From contig JAZNQD010000027.1 of NCBI GenBank assembly GCA_045589955.1, positions 1 to 33,271 of the forward strand: a stretch of 33,271 nt of DNA. Reading direction: 5' to 3'. Source of the stretch: CAJGCS01 sp045589955. Lineage in GTDB: Bacteria; Bacillota_I; Bacilli_A; ML615J-28; CAG-313. Shown piece after piece: positions 1-9,362 of the stretch. How positions within the stretch are numbered: position 1 is the stretch's first letter; every line of letters starts with the position of its first letter. The notes beneath the pieces were generated by a model that saw only the letters and a program-made list of their open reading frames with translations, had not been told where the DNA came from and made no database searches. The translations under genes and the position numbers were made by a program.

Positions 1-2
1 CA

Positions 3-1460
3 GTAGGTGGAAGCGATACATATTACTTAAGTGGTTATGACCGTAGTAATGCAGGAACTTGTTACCATCAAAAATCAATTGTAAAAGTAGGAGATACTGT
101 TACAAAAGATATGGTAATCGCTGATGGACCAAGTACAGATAAAGGTGAAATGGCCTTAGGTAAAAACGTTGTAGTAGCATTCATGAACTACAATGGTTAT
201 AACTATGAAGATGCCGTAATCTTAAATGAAAGATTAGTTAGAGAAGACGTATATACATCAATTCATATCGAAGAATATGACATTGAAGTGCGTGACACAA
301 AACTAGGTAAAGAAATGATTACTGCTGATTTAGATGGTGAGGCTAAAGATTCAATTCAAAATTTAGGTCCTAACGGAATTGTACGTTTAGGTGCTGAAGT
401 TAAAGAAGGCGATACTTTAGTAGGTAAAGTTACTCCTAAAGGTTTAACTGAACCAACTCCTGAAGAAAGACTTGCACAAGCTCTATTCTCAGATAACTCA
501 AAAGAAGTTCGTGTAACTTCACTTAAAGTTCCACATGGTGGTGGCGGTATTGTAAATAAGATTGAAAGATTCAATAAGAAGAGTGGTGCCGATTTACCTC
601 CTGGAGTAAATGAAGTTGTACGTGTATATATTGTTCAAAAACGTAAAATATCTGAAGGTGACAAAATGGCCGGTCGTCATGGTAACAAAGGGGTTATCTC
701 TAAAATCTTACCAATTGAAGATATGCCATTTATGACAGATGGTACTCCAGTAGATATTATGTTAAATCCACAAGGGGTTCCTTCTCGTATGAACATCGGA
801 CAAGTACTTGAACTTCACTTAGGTATGGCTGCTAAAAAACTAGGCGTACACGTTGCAACACCAGTATTTGATGGTGTTACACATCAAGACTTAGTTGATA
901 TTATGAATGAAGCACGCGCTAAAGAAGCACAAGAAGCTTTAGAAAATCCTCAAGCTGAACGTGCTGTAATTGATGAAAATGGTAAAACATACTTATTTGA
1001 TGGTCGAACAGGACGTCAATTTGACAATAAGATTTCTGTTGGTGTAATGTATATGATTAAACTTGCTCACATGGTTGATGATAAATTACATGCTCGTAGT
1101 GAAGGTCCATATACTTTAATTACTCAACAACCAATGGGTGGTAAAGCTCAAAATGGTGGTCAACGTTTCGGGGAAATGGAAGTTTGGGCACTAGAAGCTT
1201 ATGGTGCTGCTCATACATTACAAGAAATGATGACTATTAAATCTGATGATATCATCGGACGTAATAAAGTTTATAAAGCTATCGTTGATGGTGAAACAAT
1301 CCCTACACCAGGTGTACCAGAAGCGTTTAGAACTTTAATTAAAGAATTACAAGGCTTAGGCTTAAGAGTTCGTTTAGTTAATAATGATGGCGTTGATGTT
1401 GCAAACGAAAGCTTAGTAGACCAAATTGCCGAATCTCAAGCAAGTAAAAAGGGTCTATAA
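3..1460 (+). CDS. rpoB: RNA polymerase beta subunit, 3' part
   Basis: C-terminal part of the beta subunit of RNA polymerase. The reading frame is open from base 3, so the N-terminal half lies outside the window. Visible beta-subunit blocks are SNAGTCYHQKSIVKVGD, VIADGPSTDKGEMALGKNV, NYNGYNYEDAVILNERLV, GDKMAGRHGNKGVISKILP, the DIMLNPQGVPSRMNIGQVLE segment and, near the end, MGGKAQNGGQRFGEMEVWALEAYGA followed by DDIIGRNKVYKAIVDGE. These cover the flexible flap, the active-centre lysine region and the clamp anchor that contacts beta'. The tail ends ESQASKKGL without the long acidic tail seen in some Firmicutes. rpoC follows 19 bases later, the normal cotranscribed order. Identity is certain; the only limit is the missing 5' part. 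Confidence 0.98.
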   Translation, partial: VGGSDTYYLSGYDRSNAGTCYHQKSIVKVGDTVTKDMVIADGPSTDKGEMALGKNVVVAFMNYNGYNYEDAVILNERLVREDVYTSIHIEEYDIEVRDTKLGKEMITADLDGEAKDSIQNLGPNGIVRLGAEVKEGDTLVGKVTPKGLTEPTPEERLAQALFSDNSKEVRVTSLKVPHGGGGIVNKIERFNKKSGADLPPGVNEVVRVYIVQKRKISEGDKMAGRHGNKGVISKILPIEDMPFMTDGTPVDIMLNPQGVPSRMNIGQVLELHLGMAAKKLGVHVATPVFDGVTHQDLVDIMNEARAKEAQEALENPQAERAVIDENGKTYLFDGRTGRQFDNKISVGVMYMIKLAHMVDDKLHARSEGPYTLITQQPMGGKAQNGGQRFGEMEVWALEAYGAAHTLQEMMTIKSDDIIGRNKVYKAIVDGETIPTPGVPEAFRTLIKELQGLGLRVRLVNNDGVDVANESLVDQIAESQASKKGL

Positions 1461-1479
1461 AATTGAGGTGAATTAATTA

Positions 1480-4400
1480 ATGGAAAACATTGTTAATAAT
1501 AAAAAATATAAATACATACAAATTGGTATTGCATCAAGTGAAGATATTATTTCTTGGGCAAACCCGGTTTTAAGAGGTAAGAAATTCACTTATGACCCTC
1601 GTCACAAAGAAAAAGTAACTTACATTGATGATGATGGCAATCAAGTTGAATATATGCTTAAAGGGGAAGTTAAAAAACCAGAAACAATCAACTATCGTAC
1701 ACAAAGACCTGAACGTGATGGTTTATTCTGCGAAGTAATCTTCGGCCCAGAAAAAGACTTCCAATGTGCTTGTGGTAAATCTCGTAAAAATATCGATAAC
1801 CACAAAATCTGTGAAAAATGTGGTGTTGAAATTACTGAATCAAAAGTAAGAAGAGAAAGAATGGGGTACATTGCTCTTGCTACACCAGTTGTTCACACTT
1901 GGTATTTACGTAATACTCCTAGTAAAATCGCTATTTTACTAGATATGAAAACAAAAGAAGTTGAAGATATCGTTACTTATTCTTCACATGTTATTGTTGA
2001 AGTAAACACTGATGATGAAGAAGATTTAAACGAAATCTATGTAGGTCGTATTTTAAATAGTTCTGAACATGCTGCACTTAGAATTAAATATCGTTTTAAA
2101 TATAAAACAATGATCGGTGCACCTGCAATTAAATATTTATTATCAAACATTGATTGTAAAGAAATTGCTGCAGAAATGCGTAGAGAACTAGTAAATGCGA
2201 CTAAACAAAGACGTGAAAAATTAATTAAGAGATTAGAAATTGCGGAAGCATTTGCTCAATCTGATAACAAACCAGAATGGATGGTAATGGACGTTATTCC
2301 AGTTATCCCACCTGATTTAAGACCAATGGTACCACTTGATGGTGGACGTTTCGCAACAACTGACTTAAATGATTTATATCGTCGTATTATTACTCGTAAT
2401 GCTCGTTTACGTCGTATTATTGATTCACGTGCTCCTGAAATTATGACATATAATGAATGTCGTTTAATTCAAGAAGCTGTTGACCAATTAATCGACAACT
2501 CTAAACGTAACAAAAAATCATCTGATAAAAATAGAGCCTTAAAATCATTATCAGATATTCTTAGAGGTAAACAAGGTCGTTTCCGTCAAAACTTATTAGG
2601 TAAACGTGTTGACTACTCTGGTCGTTCCGTTATTGTTATTGGCCCAGATCTTAAGATGTATCAATGCGGTATTCCTAGAGAAATGGCTTTAATCTTATTT
2701 AAACCATTTATCATTAGTTATTTAAGAAACAAAGAACAAACTCAACAATTAGCTGATGGCACAATCCAAACAATCGCTTCTAACTATAAAGATAAAGCTG
2801 GTGTTAAACGTGCTAAAGAATTAATTGAAAAAGGTGCTCCTGAAGCAATGGAAGCATTAGAAAAAGTTATTGTCGAACATCCAGTTCTACTTAACCGTGC
2901 TCCAACTCTTCACAGATTATCTATTCAAGCATTCGAACCTAAACTTGTTGAAGGTAAGGCAATTCGTCTTCACCCACTTGTTACTACTGCATTTAATGCC
3001 GACTTCGATGGTGACCAAATGCCAGTGCATGTTCCTTTATCAGAAGAAGCACAAACAGAAGCTCGTTTATTAATGTTAGCATCTAAAAATATCTTAGCTC
3101 CAAAAGATGGTAAACCAATTGTTACACCATCTCAAGATATGATCATTGGTAACTATTATTTATCAATTGAAAGAAGTCAAGTTGAACGTGAATATTCAAC
3201 ATTTGAAGAAGTATATGCAGACTATAAGAATGCTGTAAACGACTTTACTGCACGTATTATTGTTAATGATGAAGATTTCTATCGTGACATTAATGCTTTA
3301 AAACGTGCTGTTGAAGAAGGAAAAGCTCCAAGTGTAGGTAAATTTGTTGTACCTGCTCGTGAAGGTAAAGCTTTCCGTAATACATCAGAAGTAGAACTTG
3401 CATATGAAAAAGGTGAAATTGATTATCATACAAGATTTGTAATTCCTGCTCATACATTAGGTAAACCATTTGTTCATTTAGATCCAAATAGTCCTAATTA
3501 TGAAAAAGCATTACAAAAGAATGAAGAATTATCTCAACAATATATTGTTACAACATATGGTAAGATTATTCAAAACCACATTTTCCCTGAAAACTTCCCT
3601 TATGTTAACACGCCTGAACTTGTTAACTTAACTGATGGTACTCCAGAAAGATTCTTTGTTAAACGTGGTGAAAACTATCGTGAATATATTAAAAATCTTC
3701 CACTTAACCAACCAGTTAAGAAAAAATTCTTAAGTCAAATCGTTAGTGAAGTATTTAAACGTGCTAAGCTTGCGGAAACATCTAATACACTTGATAAGAT
3801 GAAAGACTTAGGTTTCTATTATTCTACAATCTCAGGATTAACAGTTTCAGCATTTGACGTTATGGAAATTACTAAGAAACAAGAAATCCTTGAAGTTGCT
3901 CAAGAAAAAGTAGATAAATATAAAAAGATGTATCGTCGTGGTACACTTACTGATTCAGAACGTAAAGAAAATGTTATTAAAGTATGGAACCAAGCTAAAG
4001 CTGATATCGAAGCTGAAATTAAAGGTATCATGGCTCAATACGCAACAACTAATGACATCTTCCTAATGGCTGACTCTGGTGCCCGTGGTTCTTCATCTAA
4101 CTTTACGCAACTTGCTGGTATGCGTGGTCTGATGGCTAAACCAAATGGGGAACAAATGGAAATCCCAGTAAAGGCTTGTTTCCGTGAAGGTATGAAAATC
4201 TCAGAATTCTTCATCTCTACACACGGTGCCCGTAAAGGTTCTACTGATACTGCGTTAAAAACAGCTGAATCTGGTTACTTAACAAGACGTTTAGTAGACG
4301 TATCTCAAGATGTTACAGTTACATGTGAAGACTGTGGTACAGATAAAGGTATGTTATTCTCAACTTTATACGATGCTAAAGGTAAAATTATCGTTTCATT

Positions 4401-5502
4401 AAAAGATCGTATTATTGGTCGTTTCACTTCTAAACCAGTTTATGGTAGAGATTCACATAATAGAAAAGTTTTACTTGCCGAAAAAGGACAATTCATTACT
4501 CAAGAAATCGCTGAAAACATTGAAGCTCATGGTATTCAATCAGTATACATTAGAACATTATTAACATGTGATGCTAAAGTTGGTGTTTGTGTTAAATGTT
4601 ATGGTTCTGACCTTTCTACAACAGATATTGTTGAAAAAGGTGAAGTTGTTGGTATTGTTGCTGCTCAATCAATCGGTGAACCAGGTACACAATTAACAAT
4701 GAGAACATTCCACAGTGGTGGGGTTGCTGGTGGCGACGATATCACTCAAGGTTTACCTCGTATTCAAGAGTTATTTGAAGCTCGTGAACCAAAGGGTAAA
4801 GGTATTATCTCAGAAATTAAAGGTACTGTTACAAATATTGAACAAGTTAAAGATAACCGTTTCAAAATTGAAATTGAAAGTCCAATTGAAGGCAATAATA
4901 AAACTTACCTTACTGACGCTGGTAAAAAACCATCTGTTAAAGTTGGTGATACAGTTGAAGCTGGTGACTTAATTTGTAATGGTTTAATCCATCCAAAAGA
5001 ATTATTAAGAGTTGCTAGTGTAGATAAAGTTGAAAATTATATCCTAAAAGAAGTTCAAAAAGTATATCGTTCTCAAGGGGTTGAAATTTGCGATAAGCAC
5101 GTTGAAATCATCATTAAACAAATGTTACAAAAAGTTGTTGTTGTTGAAGAAGGAGATACAAACTTACTTCCTGGTACATTCATTTCTAAACATGAAATGC
5201 TTAAAATCTTTGCCGATTGTCTTGATAAAGGTATTCGTGTGCCAATTGTTAAACCAGTTATTCTTGGTATTACAAGAGCATCACTTAAATCTGATTCATT
5301 CTTATCAGCAGCATCATTCCAAGAAACTACACGTGTTCTTACAGAAGCTGCTATCCGTGGTAAGATTGATACACTTGATGGCTTAAAAGAAAATATCATC
5401 GTTGGTGGATTAATTCCTGCAGGTACTGGATTAGTTACTAAAGTTGAATATGACAAAGCTGAACCAGAACAATCTGAATTCCAAGTAGATATACTTCCAT
5501 AA
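1480..5502 (+). CDS. rpoC: RNA polymerase beta' subunit
   Basis: Largest catalytic subunit of RNA polymerase, complete at 1340 residues, longer than the roughly 1200 residues of Bacillus. The N-terminal zinc site is at C96, C98, C111 and C114. The catalytic magnesium site NADFDGDQM gives Asp508, Asp510 and Asp512. The second zinc site is C949, C1030, C1037 and C1040. The trigger-loop and bridge-helix region is recognisable around ADSGARGSSSNFTQLAGMRG, and the AAQSIGEPGTQLTMRTFHSGG block is intact. Start at 1480 follows a GAGGTGA ribosome site about 10 bases upstream. The extra length appears to lie around residues 580-780, after the catalytic loop; this was judged by eye, not by alignment. 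The gene is followed directly by a strong intrinsic terminator, so the rpoBC operon ends here. Confidence 0.98.
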   Translation: MENIVNNKKYKYIQIGIASSEDIISWANPVLRGKKFTYDPRHKEKVTYIDDDGNQVEYMLKGEVKKPETINYRTQRPERDGLFCEVIFGPEKDFQCACGKSRKNIDNHKICEKCGVEITESKVRRERMGYIALATPVVHTWYLRNTPSKIAILLDMKTKEVEDIVTYSSHVIVEVNTDDEEDLNEIYVGRILNSSEHAALRIKYRFKYKTMIGAPAIKYLLSNIDCKEIAAEMRRELVNATKQRREKLIKRLEIAEAFAQSDNKPEWMVMDVIPVIPPDLRPMVPLDGGRFATTDLNDLYRRIITRNARLRRIIDSRAPEIMTYNECRLIQEAVDQLIDNSKRNKKSSDKNRALKSLSDILRGKQGRFRQNLLGKRVDYSGRSVIVIGPDLKMYQCGIPREMALILFKPFIISYLRNKEQTQQLADGTIQTIASNYKDKAGVKRAKELIEKGAPEAMEALEKVIVEHPVLLNRAPTLHRLSIQAFEPKLVEGKAIRLHPLVTTAFNADFDGDQMPVHVPLSEEAQTEARLLMLASKNILAPKDGKPIVTPSQDMIIGNYYLSIERSQVEREYSTFEEVYADYKNAVNDFTARIIVNDEDFYRDINALKRAVEEGKAPSVGKFVVPAREGKAFRNTSEVELAYEKGEIDYHTRFVIPAHTLGKPFVHLDPNSPNYEKALQKNEELSQQYIVTTYGKIIQNHIFPENFPYVNTPELVNLTDGTPERFFVKRGENYREYIKNLPLNQPVKKKFLSQIVSEVFKRAKLAETSNTLDKMKDLGFYYSTISGLTVSAFDVMEITKKQEILEVAQEKVDKYKKMYRRGTLTDSERKENVIKVWNQAKADIEAEIKGIMAQYATTNDIFLMADSGARGSSSNFTQLAGMRGLMAKPNGEQMEIPVKACFREGMKISEFFISTHGARKGSTDTALKTAESGYLTRRLVDVSQDVTVTCEDCGTDKGMLFSTLYDAKGKIIVSLKDRIIGRFTSKPVYGRDSHNRKVLLAEKGQFITQEIAENIEAHGIQSVYIRTLLTCDAKVGVCVKCYGSDLSTTDIVEKGEVVGIVAAQSIGEPGTQLTMRTFHSGGVAGGDDITQGLPRIQELFEAREPKGKGIISEIKGTVTNIEQVKDNRFKIEIESPIEGNNKTYLTDAGKKPSVKVGDTVEAGDLICNGLIHPKELLRVASVDKVENYILKEVQKVYRSQGVEICDKHVEIIIKQMLQKVVVVEEGDTNLLPGTFISKHEMLKIFADCLDKGIRVPIVKPVILGITRASLKSDSFLSAASFQETTRVLTEAAIRGKIDTLDGLKENIIVGGLIPAGTGLVTKVEYDKAEPEQSEFQVDILP

Positions 5503-5508
5503 GAGATT

Positions 5509-5550
5509 AAAACCTATTTATGACCTTAGATGGCTATAAATAGGTTTTTT
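5509..5550 (+). terminator. Intrinsic terminator of rpoBC
   Basis: A perfect stem of AACCTATTTA (5511-5520) with TAAATAGGTT (5537-5546), extended by flanking A/T pairs, encloses a 16-base loop and ends in a run of T. It begins 7 bases after the rpoC stop. Confidence 0.9.
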
Positions 5551-5571
5551 ATTTTATATTTTTAAAATAAA

Positions 5572-5612
5572 AAGTTGTTAATAATGCACAACTTATAAAA
5601 AAATGGTATAAT
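5572..5612 (+). promoter_or_regulatory. Promoter with overlapping dyad (possible Rex-type operator)
   Basis: A TGGTATAAT extended -10 (TATAAT at 5607-5612) lies 38 bases before the dehydrogenase start. The likely -35 is TGCACA at 5585-5590, with a 16-base spacer. It sits inside an inverted repeat with arms AAGTTGT (5572-5578) and ACAACTT (5588-5594). The core TTGTTAATAATGCACAA resembles the NAD-redox regulator Rex box (TTGTTAA/TTGTGAA half-sites) but is one base shorter than the usual 18-base spacing. Promoter assignment is good; the identity of the binding protein is inference. Confidence 0.6.
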
Positions 5613-5650
5613 AATAATGTAAAAAATATATAAAAGAAAGGCAATGTTAT

Positions 5651-6772
5651 ATGGCATATATTAATTATTCAAGAAAATTATTAGACAAATTCTGTATGGA
5701 AGCTTTCCAAAAATTTGGATTCACAAAGAAAGAAGCTCGCGTTATTTCTGACGTTCTTTTAATGTCAGACGACTTCGGTATTGAATCTCATGGTATGCAA
5801 CGTTTAGTTCGTTACCATAAAGGTATTGAAAGTGGCTTAATCAAAATTGATGCAAAACCTGAAGTAGTTTTTGAAACTCCAATCAGTGCTGTTATTGATG
5901 CTCATTCTGCAATGGGTCAATTAGTTGGTAAACAAGCAATGGATTTAGCTATTAAAAAAGCTAAGAAAAAAGGTGTAGGTATTGTTACAGTACGTAACTC
6001 TAACCACTATGGTATTGCAGGTTACTATGCTCGTCTTGCAATGGATCAAGGTTTAATTGGTTTTTCTTGCACAAACTCTGAAGCAATCATGGTTCCTACA
6101 TTTGGTAAAAAAGCAATGTTAGGTTCTAACCCTATTGCGGTATCAGCTCCTGCTGAACCATATCCATTCTTCTTCGATGCATCAACTACTGTTGTTACAA
6201 GAGGAAAATTAGAAATGTATAATAAAATGGACAAACCAATTCCTACAGGTTGGGCTGTTAATAAAGAAGGTGCTTCTTCAAATAGTGCTGCAGAAGTATT
6301 AGGAAACATCAAAGCTCATGAAGGTGGAGGTATTGTTCCTCTTGGTGGTGACACTGAATTATTAGGTAGCCATAAAGGTTATGGTTATGGTATGCTTTGT
6401 GAATTATTCTCTTCTATCCTTTCACAAGGTGTTACATCAGCTCATACAATGCAAAATGGATTCTCTGGTATCTGTCATGGATTTATCGCTTTAAATCCTG
6501 CTTACTTTGGTAATCCAGAAGATATTAAAAAACATTTCGAAACTTACTTAAATGAATTACGTGAAAGTCCTAAAGCTGATGGTGCAGAACGTATTTACAC
6601 TCATGGTGAAAAAGAAATGTTAGCAGTAGCCAAAGTAGAAGAAAATGGTATTCCAGTAAATGAAAATACTGTTAAAGAAATGATCGAAATGGCTAAATAT
6701 TTAAATATGGATGTTAAAAAATACTTTGGTGATTTCAAAGCATCTGAATCTAATTTCAAGAGTAGTTACTAA
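5651..6772 (+). CDS. Malate/L-lactate dehydrogenase (LDH2 family)
   Basis: NAD(P)-dependent 2-hydroxyacid dehydrogenase of the LDH2/MDH2 family (YlbC, AllD, ComC relatives), which is unrelated to classical Rossmann LDH. It reversibly oxidises malate, lactate or a related 2-hydroxyacid in the cytosol. Family signatures are GIESHGMQR (residues about 39-47), VRNSNHYGIAGYYARLA with the catalytic His, CTNSEAIMVPTFGKKAMLGSNP, and the C-terminal LLGSHKGYGYGMLCELF. Its 373 residues fit the family. It starts at ATG 5651 behind a modest GAAAGGC ribosome site and heads an operon with malic enzyme and lactate racemase, which favours malate or lactate as substrate. The exact substrate cannot be decided from sequence, since the family also includes ureidoglycolate and sulfolactate dehydrogenases. 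Confidence 0.9.
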   Translation: MAYINYSRKLLDKFCMEAFQKFGFTKKEARVISDVLLMSDDFGIESHGMQRLVRYHKGIESGLIKIDAKPEVVFETPISAVIDAHSAMGQLVGKQAMDLAIKKAKKKGVGIVTVRNSNHYGIAGYYARLAMDQGLIGFSCTNSEAIMVPTFGKKAMLGSNPIAVSAPAEPYPFFFDASTTVVTRGKLEMYNKMDKPIPTGWAVNKEGASSNSAAEVLGNIKAHEGGGIVPLGGDTELLGSHKGYGYGMLCELFSSILSQGVTSAHTMQNGFSGICHGFIALNPAYFGNPEDIKKHFETYLNELRESPKADGAERIYTHGEKEMLAVAKVEENGIPVNENTVKEMIEMAKYLNMDVKKYFGDFKASESNFKSSY

Positions 6773-6798
6773 AATTAAATTTTTTGGAGGATATTAAA

Positions 6799-7980
6799 AT
6801 GGCTGAAAAAACAGTTTATGAAAAAAGTTTAGAACTTCATGAACAACATCATGGTAAAGTTGAAGTAATTTCAAAAGTTAAAGTAGAAAACAAAGCAGAT
6901 CTTGCTCAAGCTTATTCACCAGGTGTTGCAGAACCTTGTCGTGAAATTCATAAAAATCCTGAAAATGTATTTAAATATACTTCTAAAGGTAACTTAGTAG
7001 CAGTTGTATCTGATGGTACTGCCGTTCTTGGTTTAGGTGATATTGGTCCTTTAGCAGCAATGCCTGTTATGGAAGGTAAAGCGATTTTATTTAAAGAATT
7101 TGCTAATGTTGATGCATTCCCAATTTGCTTAGATACTAAAGATACTGATGAAATTGTTGAAACAGTTAAACGTTTAGCTCCTACATTTGGTGGTATTAAC
7201 TTAGAAGATATTTCTGCCCCAAGATGTTTTGAAATTGAAACACGTCTTAAAAAAGAACTTGACATTCCTGTATTCCATGATGACCAACATGGTACTGCTA
7301 TCGTAGTTTGTGCTGGTTTAATTAATGCTTTAAAAGTTGTTAAAAAAGAATTTAAAGATATTAAGATTGTTATTAATGGTGCTGGTTCTGCAGGTATTTC
7401 AATTTGTAAATTAATTTTACAATTTGGTGTTGGTGATGTTGTTCTAGTGGATAAAGCTGGTGCTTTATGTCCAGGTGAAGAATGGATGAATCCTGCTCAA
7501 AAAGCTATGGCAGAAATCACTAATAAAGATAAACAACGTGGTCCTTTAGCAGAAATCATTAAAGGTAAAGATGTATTCATCGGTGTATCTGCTCCTAACC
7601 TTGTAACTCCAGAAATGGTTGGTACAATGGCAACTGATCCAATTGTATTTGCAATGGCTAACCCTACTCCAGAAATTATGCCTGACCTTGCAAAAGAAGG
7701 TGGAGCTCGAGTTGTTGCAACTGGACGTTCTGACTTCCCTAACCAAATCAATAACGTTTTAGTATTCCCTGGTATTTTCCGTGGTGCCTTAGATGTTAGA
7801 GCATCTGAAATTACTGAAGAAATGAAACTTGCAGCAAGCCGTGCTATCGCTTCATTAATTACTGAAGAAGAATTAAATGAAGAATATATTATTCCTTCTC
7901 CATTTGACAAACGTGTTTGTGAATGTGTTGCTAAAGAAGTTGGTCGTGTTGCTCGCGAACAAGGTGTTGCAAAAGCATAA
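6799..7980 (+). CDS. NAD(P)-dependent malic enzyme
   Basis: Malic enzyme: oxidative decarboxylation of L-malate to pyruvate and CO2 with reduction of NAD(P). Recognisable blocks are YSPGVAEPCREIH, SDGTAVLGLGDIGPLAAMPV, MEGKAILFKEFANVDAFPIC with the catalytic Lys, FHDDQHGTAIVV (metal site) and the dinucleotide-binding INGAGSAGISICK. About 393 residues is the short bacterial form without a phosphotransacetylase fusion. ATG at 6799 is preferred over an upstream in-frame TTG at 6784 because GGAGG at 6786-6790 is placed correctly for the ATG and would lie inside the longer reading frame. It begins 27 bases after the dehydrogenase and its stop overlaps the lactate racemase start. NAD versus NADP preference cannot be read reliably. 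Confidence 0.95.
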   Translation: MAEKTVYEKSLELHEQHHGKVEVISKVKVENKADLAQAYSPGVAEPCREIHKNPENVFKYTSKGNLVAVVSDGTAVLGLGDIGPLAAMPVMEGKAILFKEFANVDAFPICLDTKDTDEIVETVKRLAPTFGGINLEDISAPRCFEIETRLKKELDIPVFHDDQHGTAIVVCAGLINALKVVKKEFKDIKIVINGAGSAGISICKLILQFGVGDVVLVDKAGALCPGEEWMNPAQKAMAEITNKDKQRGPLAEIIKGKDVFIGVSAPNLVTPEMVGTMATDPIVFAMANPTPEIMPDLAKEGGARVVATGRSDFPNQINNVLVFPGIFRGALDVRASEITEEMKLAASRAIASLITEEELNEEYIIPSPFDKRVCECVAKEVGRVAREQGVAKA

Positions 7981-9251
7981 TGGCAAAACTAAACTTACCT
8001 TTTTATAAAGGACATATTGAATATAATCTTCCAGATGAAGATATTAATGCGATTTTAGTTTCGAAAGCAGAAGAGTATAAAGTAACTTTATCAGAAACTG
8101 AGATTGTAAGAAATGCATTAAATAATCCTATTTCATCAGTTAAATTATCAGAACTTGCAAAAGATAAAAAACATGTCGTAATTATTTCTAGCGACCATAC
8201 TCGTCCGGTTCCTAGCCATATTACAATGCCTTTATTACTTGAAGAAGTTCGCAAATTAAATAAAGATGTTAAAATCACTATTTTAATAGCTACAGGTATG
8301 CACCGCGCAACAACTCATGAAGAATTAGTTGCCAAATATGGCGAAAAAATAGTTTCTGAAGAAACAATTGTTGTGCATGATGCTTATGTTGATGAAGACA
8401 TGACATTTAAAGGTATTCTTCCTTCTGGTGGTGAACTTTGGGTTAATAAATTAGTTGATGAGGCTGATTTACTAATTAGTGAAGGCTTTATTGAACCACA
8501 TTTCTTTGCTGGATTTTCAGGTGGTAGAAAATCAGTTCTTCCTGGAATCGCCTCAAAGAAAACAGTTTTATGGAATCATAACGCTAAATTCATTGCCAAT
8601 CAAAATGCTCGCGCAGGTAGTCTAAAAGAAAATCCAATTCACAAAGATATGCTTTTTGCTGCAAAACAAGCTGGTCTTGCCTTTATCCTTAATGTTATTA
8701 TTAATAGTGAGAAAAAAGTTATTGAAGCATTTGCCGGTGATTTAGAACAAGCACATGCATATGGATGTGAAAAAGTTTTAGAAATTGCCCGTGTTACACC
8801 GGTTAAATCTAATATTGTTATTACTACTAATGGTGGTTATCCTCTTGACCAAAATATTTACCAAACTGTAAAAGGTATGACAGCCGGTGAAGCTTGTGTT
8901 AACGATGGTGGGGTTATTATTATTTTATCTTCATGTGCTGATGGTACTGGTGGAGAATTCTTCTATAAATTATTAGCAGACCAACCAAGTGCTAAAGTTG
9001 CATATGAAAAGTTAAATGATGTTGAACCAAGCGATACTGAATTTGACCAATGGGAAGCACAAATTCTTGCTCGTATTTTGACAAAAGCAAATGTTATAAT
9101 TGTTACTGATAAATGCGATCCAAAAATCATAACAAATATGCATATTATGCATGCTTACACTTTAGATGAAGCAATTAATAAAGCTTATTCCTTAGTTGGA
9201 AAAGAAAAAATCACTGTTATTCCTGATGGAATTAGTGTAATTTTAAAATAA
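7980..9251 (+). CDS. larA: Nickel-pincer lactate racemase (LarA)
   Basis: LarA-family racemase (DUF2088 N-terminal fold) of 423 residues. In the L. plantarum enzyme the nickel-pincer nucleotide is attached to Lys184 and nickel is bound with His200; His108 and His174 shuttle protons. Counting from the start used here, this protein has Asp72, Arg75, His108, His174, Lys184, His200, Gln295, Lys298 and Trp358, the same numbers as in the characterised enzyme as I recall them. That supports true lactate racemisation (D/L interconversion) over the other 2-hydroxyacids handled by LarA homologues. The start ATG overlaps the malic enzyme stop by one base (TAATG), indicating translational coupling. The cofactor-making genes larB, larC and larE are not in this window and would have to be elsewhere. 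A terminator follows. Confidence 0.93.
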   Translation: MAKLNLPFYKGHIEYNLPDEDINAILVSKAEEYKVTLSETEIVRNALNNPISSVKLSELAKDKKHVVIISSDHTRPVPSHITMPLLLEEVRKLNKDVKITILIATGMHRATTHEELVAKYGEKIVSEETIVVHDAYVDEDMTFKGILPSGGELWVNKLVDEADLLISEGFIEPHFFAGFSGGRKSVLPGIASKKTVLWNHNAKFIANQNARAGSLKENPIHKDMLFAAKQAGLAFILNVIINSEKKVIEAFAGDLEQAHAYGCEKVLEIARVTPVKSNIVITTNGGYPLDQNIYQTVKGMTAGEACVNDGGVIIILSSCADGTGGEFFYKLLADQPSAKVAYEKLNDVEPSDTEFDQWEAQILARILTKANVIIVTDKCDPKIITNMHIMHAYTLDEAINKAYSLVGKEKITVIPDGISVILK

Positions 9252-9261
9252 ATAAAAATTG

Positions 9262-9292
9262 AAATCTAGTCAATTATTGGCTAGATTTTTTT
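9262..9292 (+). terminator. Intrinsic terminator after larA
   Basis: Stem AAATCTAG (9262-9269) with CTAGATTT (9281-9288), 11-base loop, running into a T tract; 10 bases after the larA stop. It closes the lactate/malate operon. Confidence 0.88.
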
Positions 9293-9362
9293 ATGATTCT
9301 TTTTAAAAAGTAATTAAGGTATACATACACAAAAATTTTAATTAATAAAAGGAGATATATTT

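Noticed and set aside
5073..5456. Open 127-codon frame on the minus strand inside rpoC
   Set aside because: It lies wholly inside a conserved gene, has no ribosome site, and its codons mirror the plus-strand frame; it is a shadow.
6784..6798. TTG start for malic enzyme
   Set aside because: The GGAGG ribosome site would be inside the gene; the ATG at 6799 is correctly spaced from it.
7497..7910. Open 137-codon frame on the minus strand inside the malic enzyme gene
   Set aside because: Antisense of conserved malic enzyme motifs, no start signals and no recognisable product.
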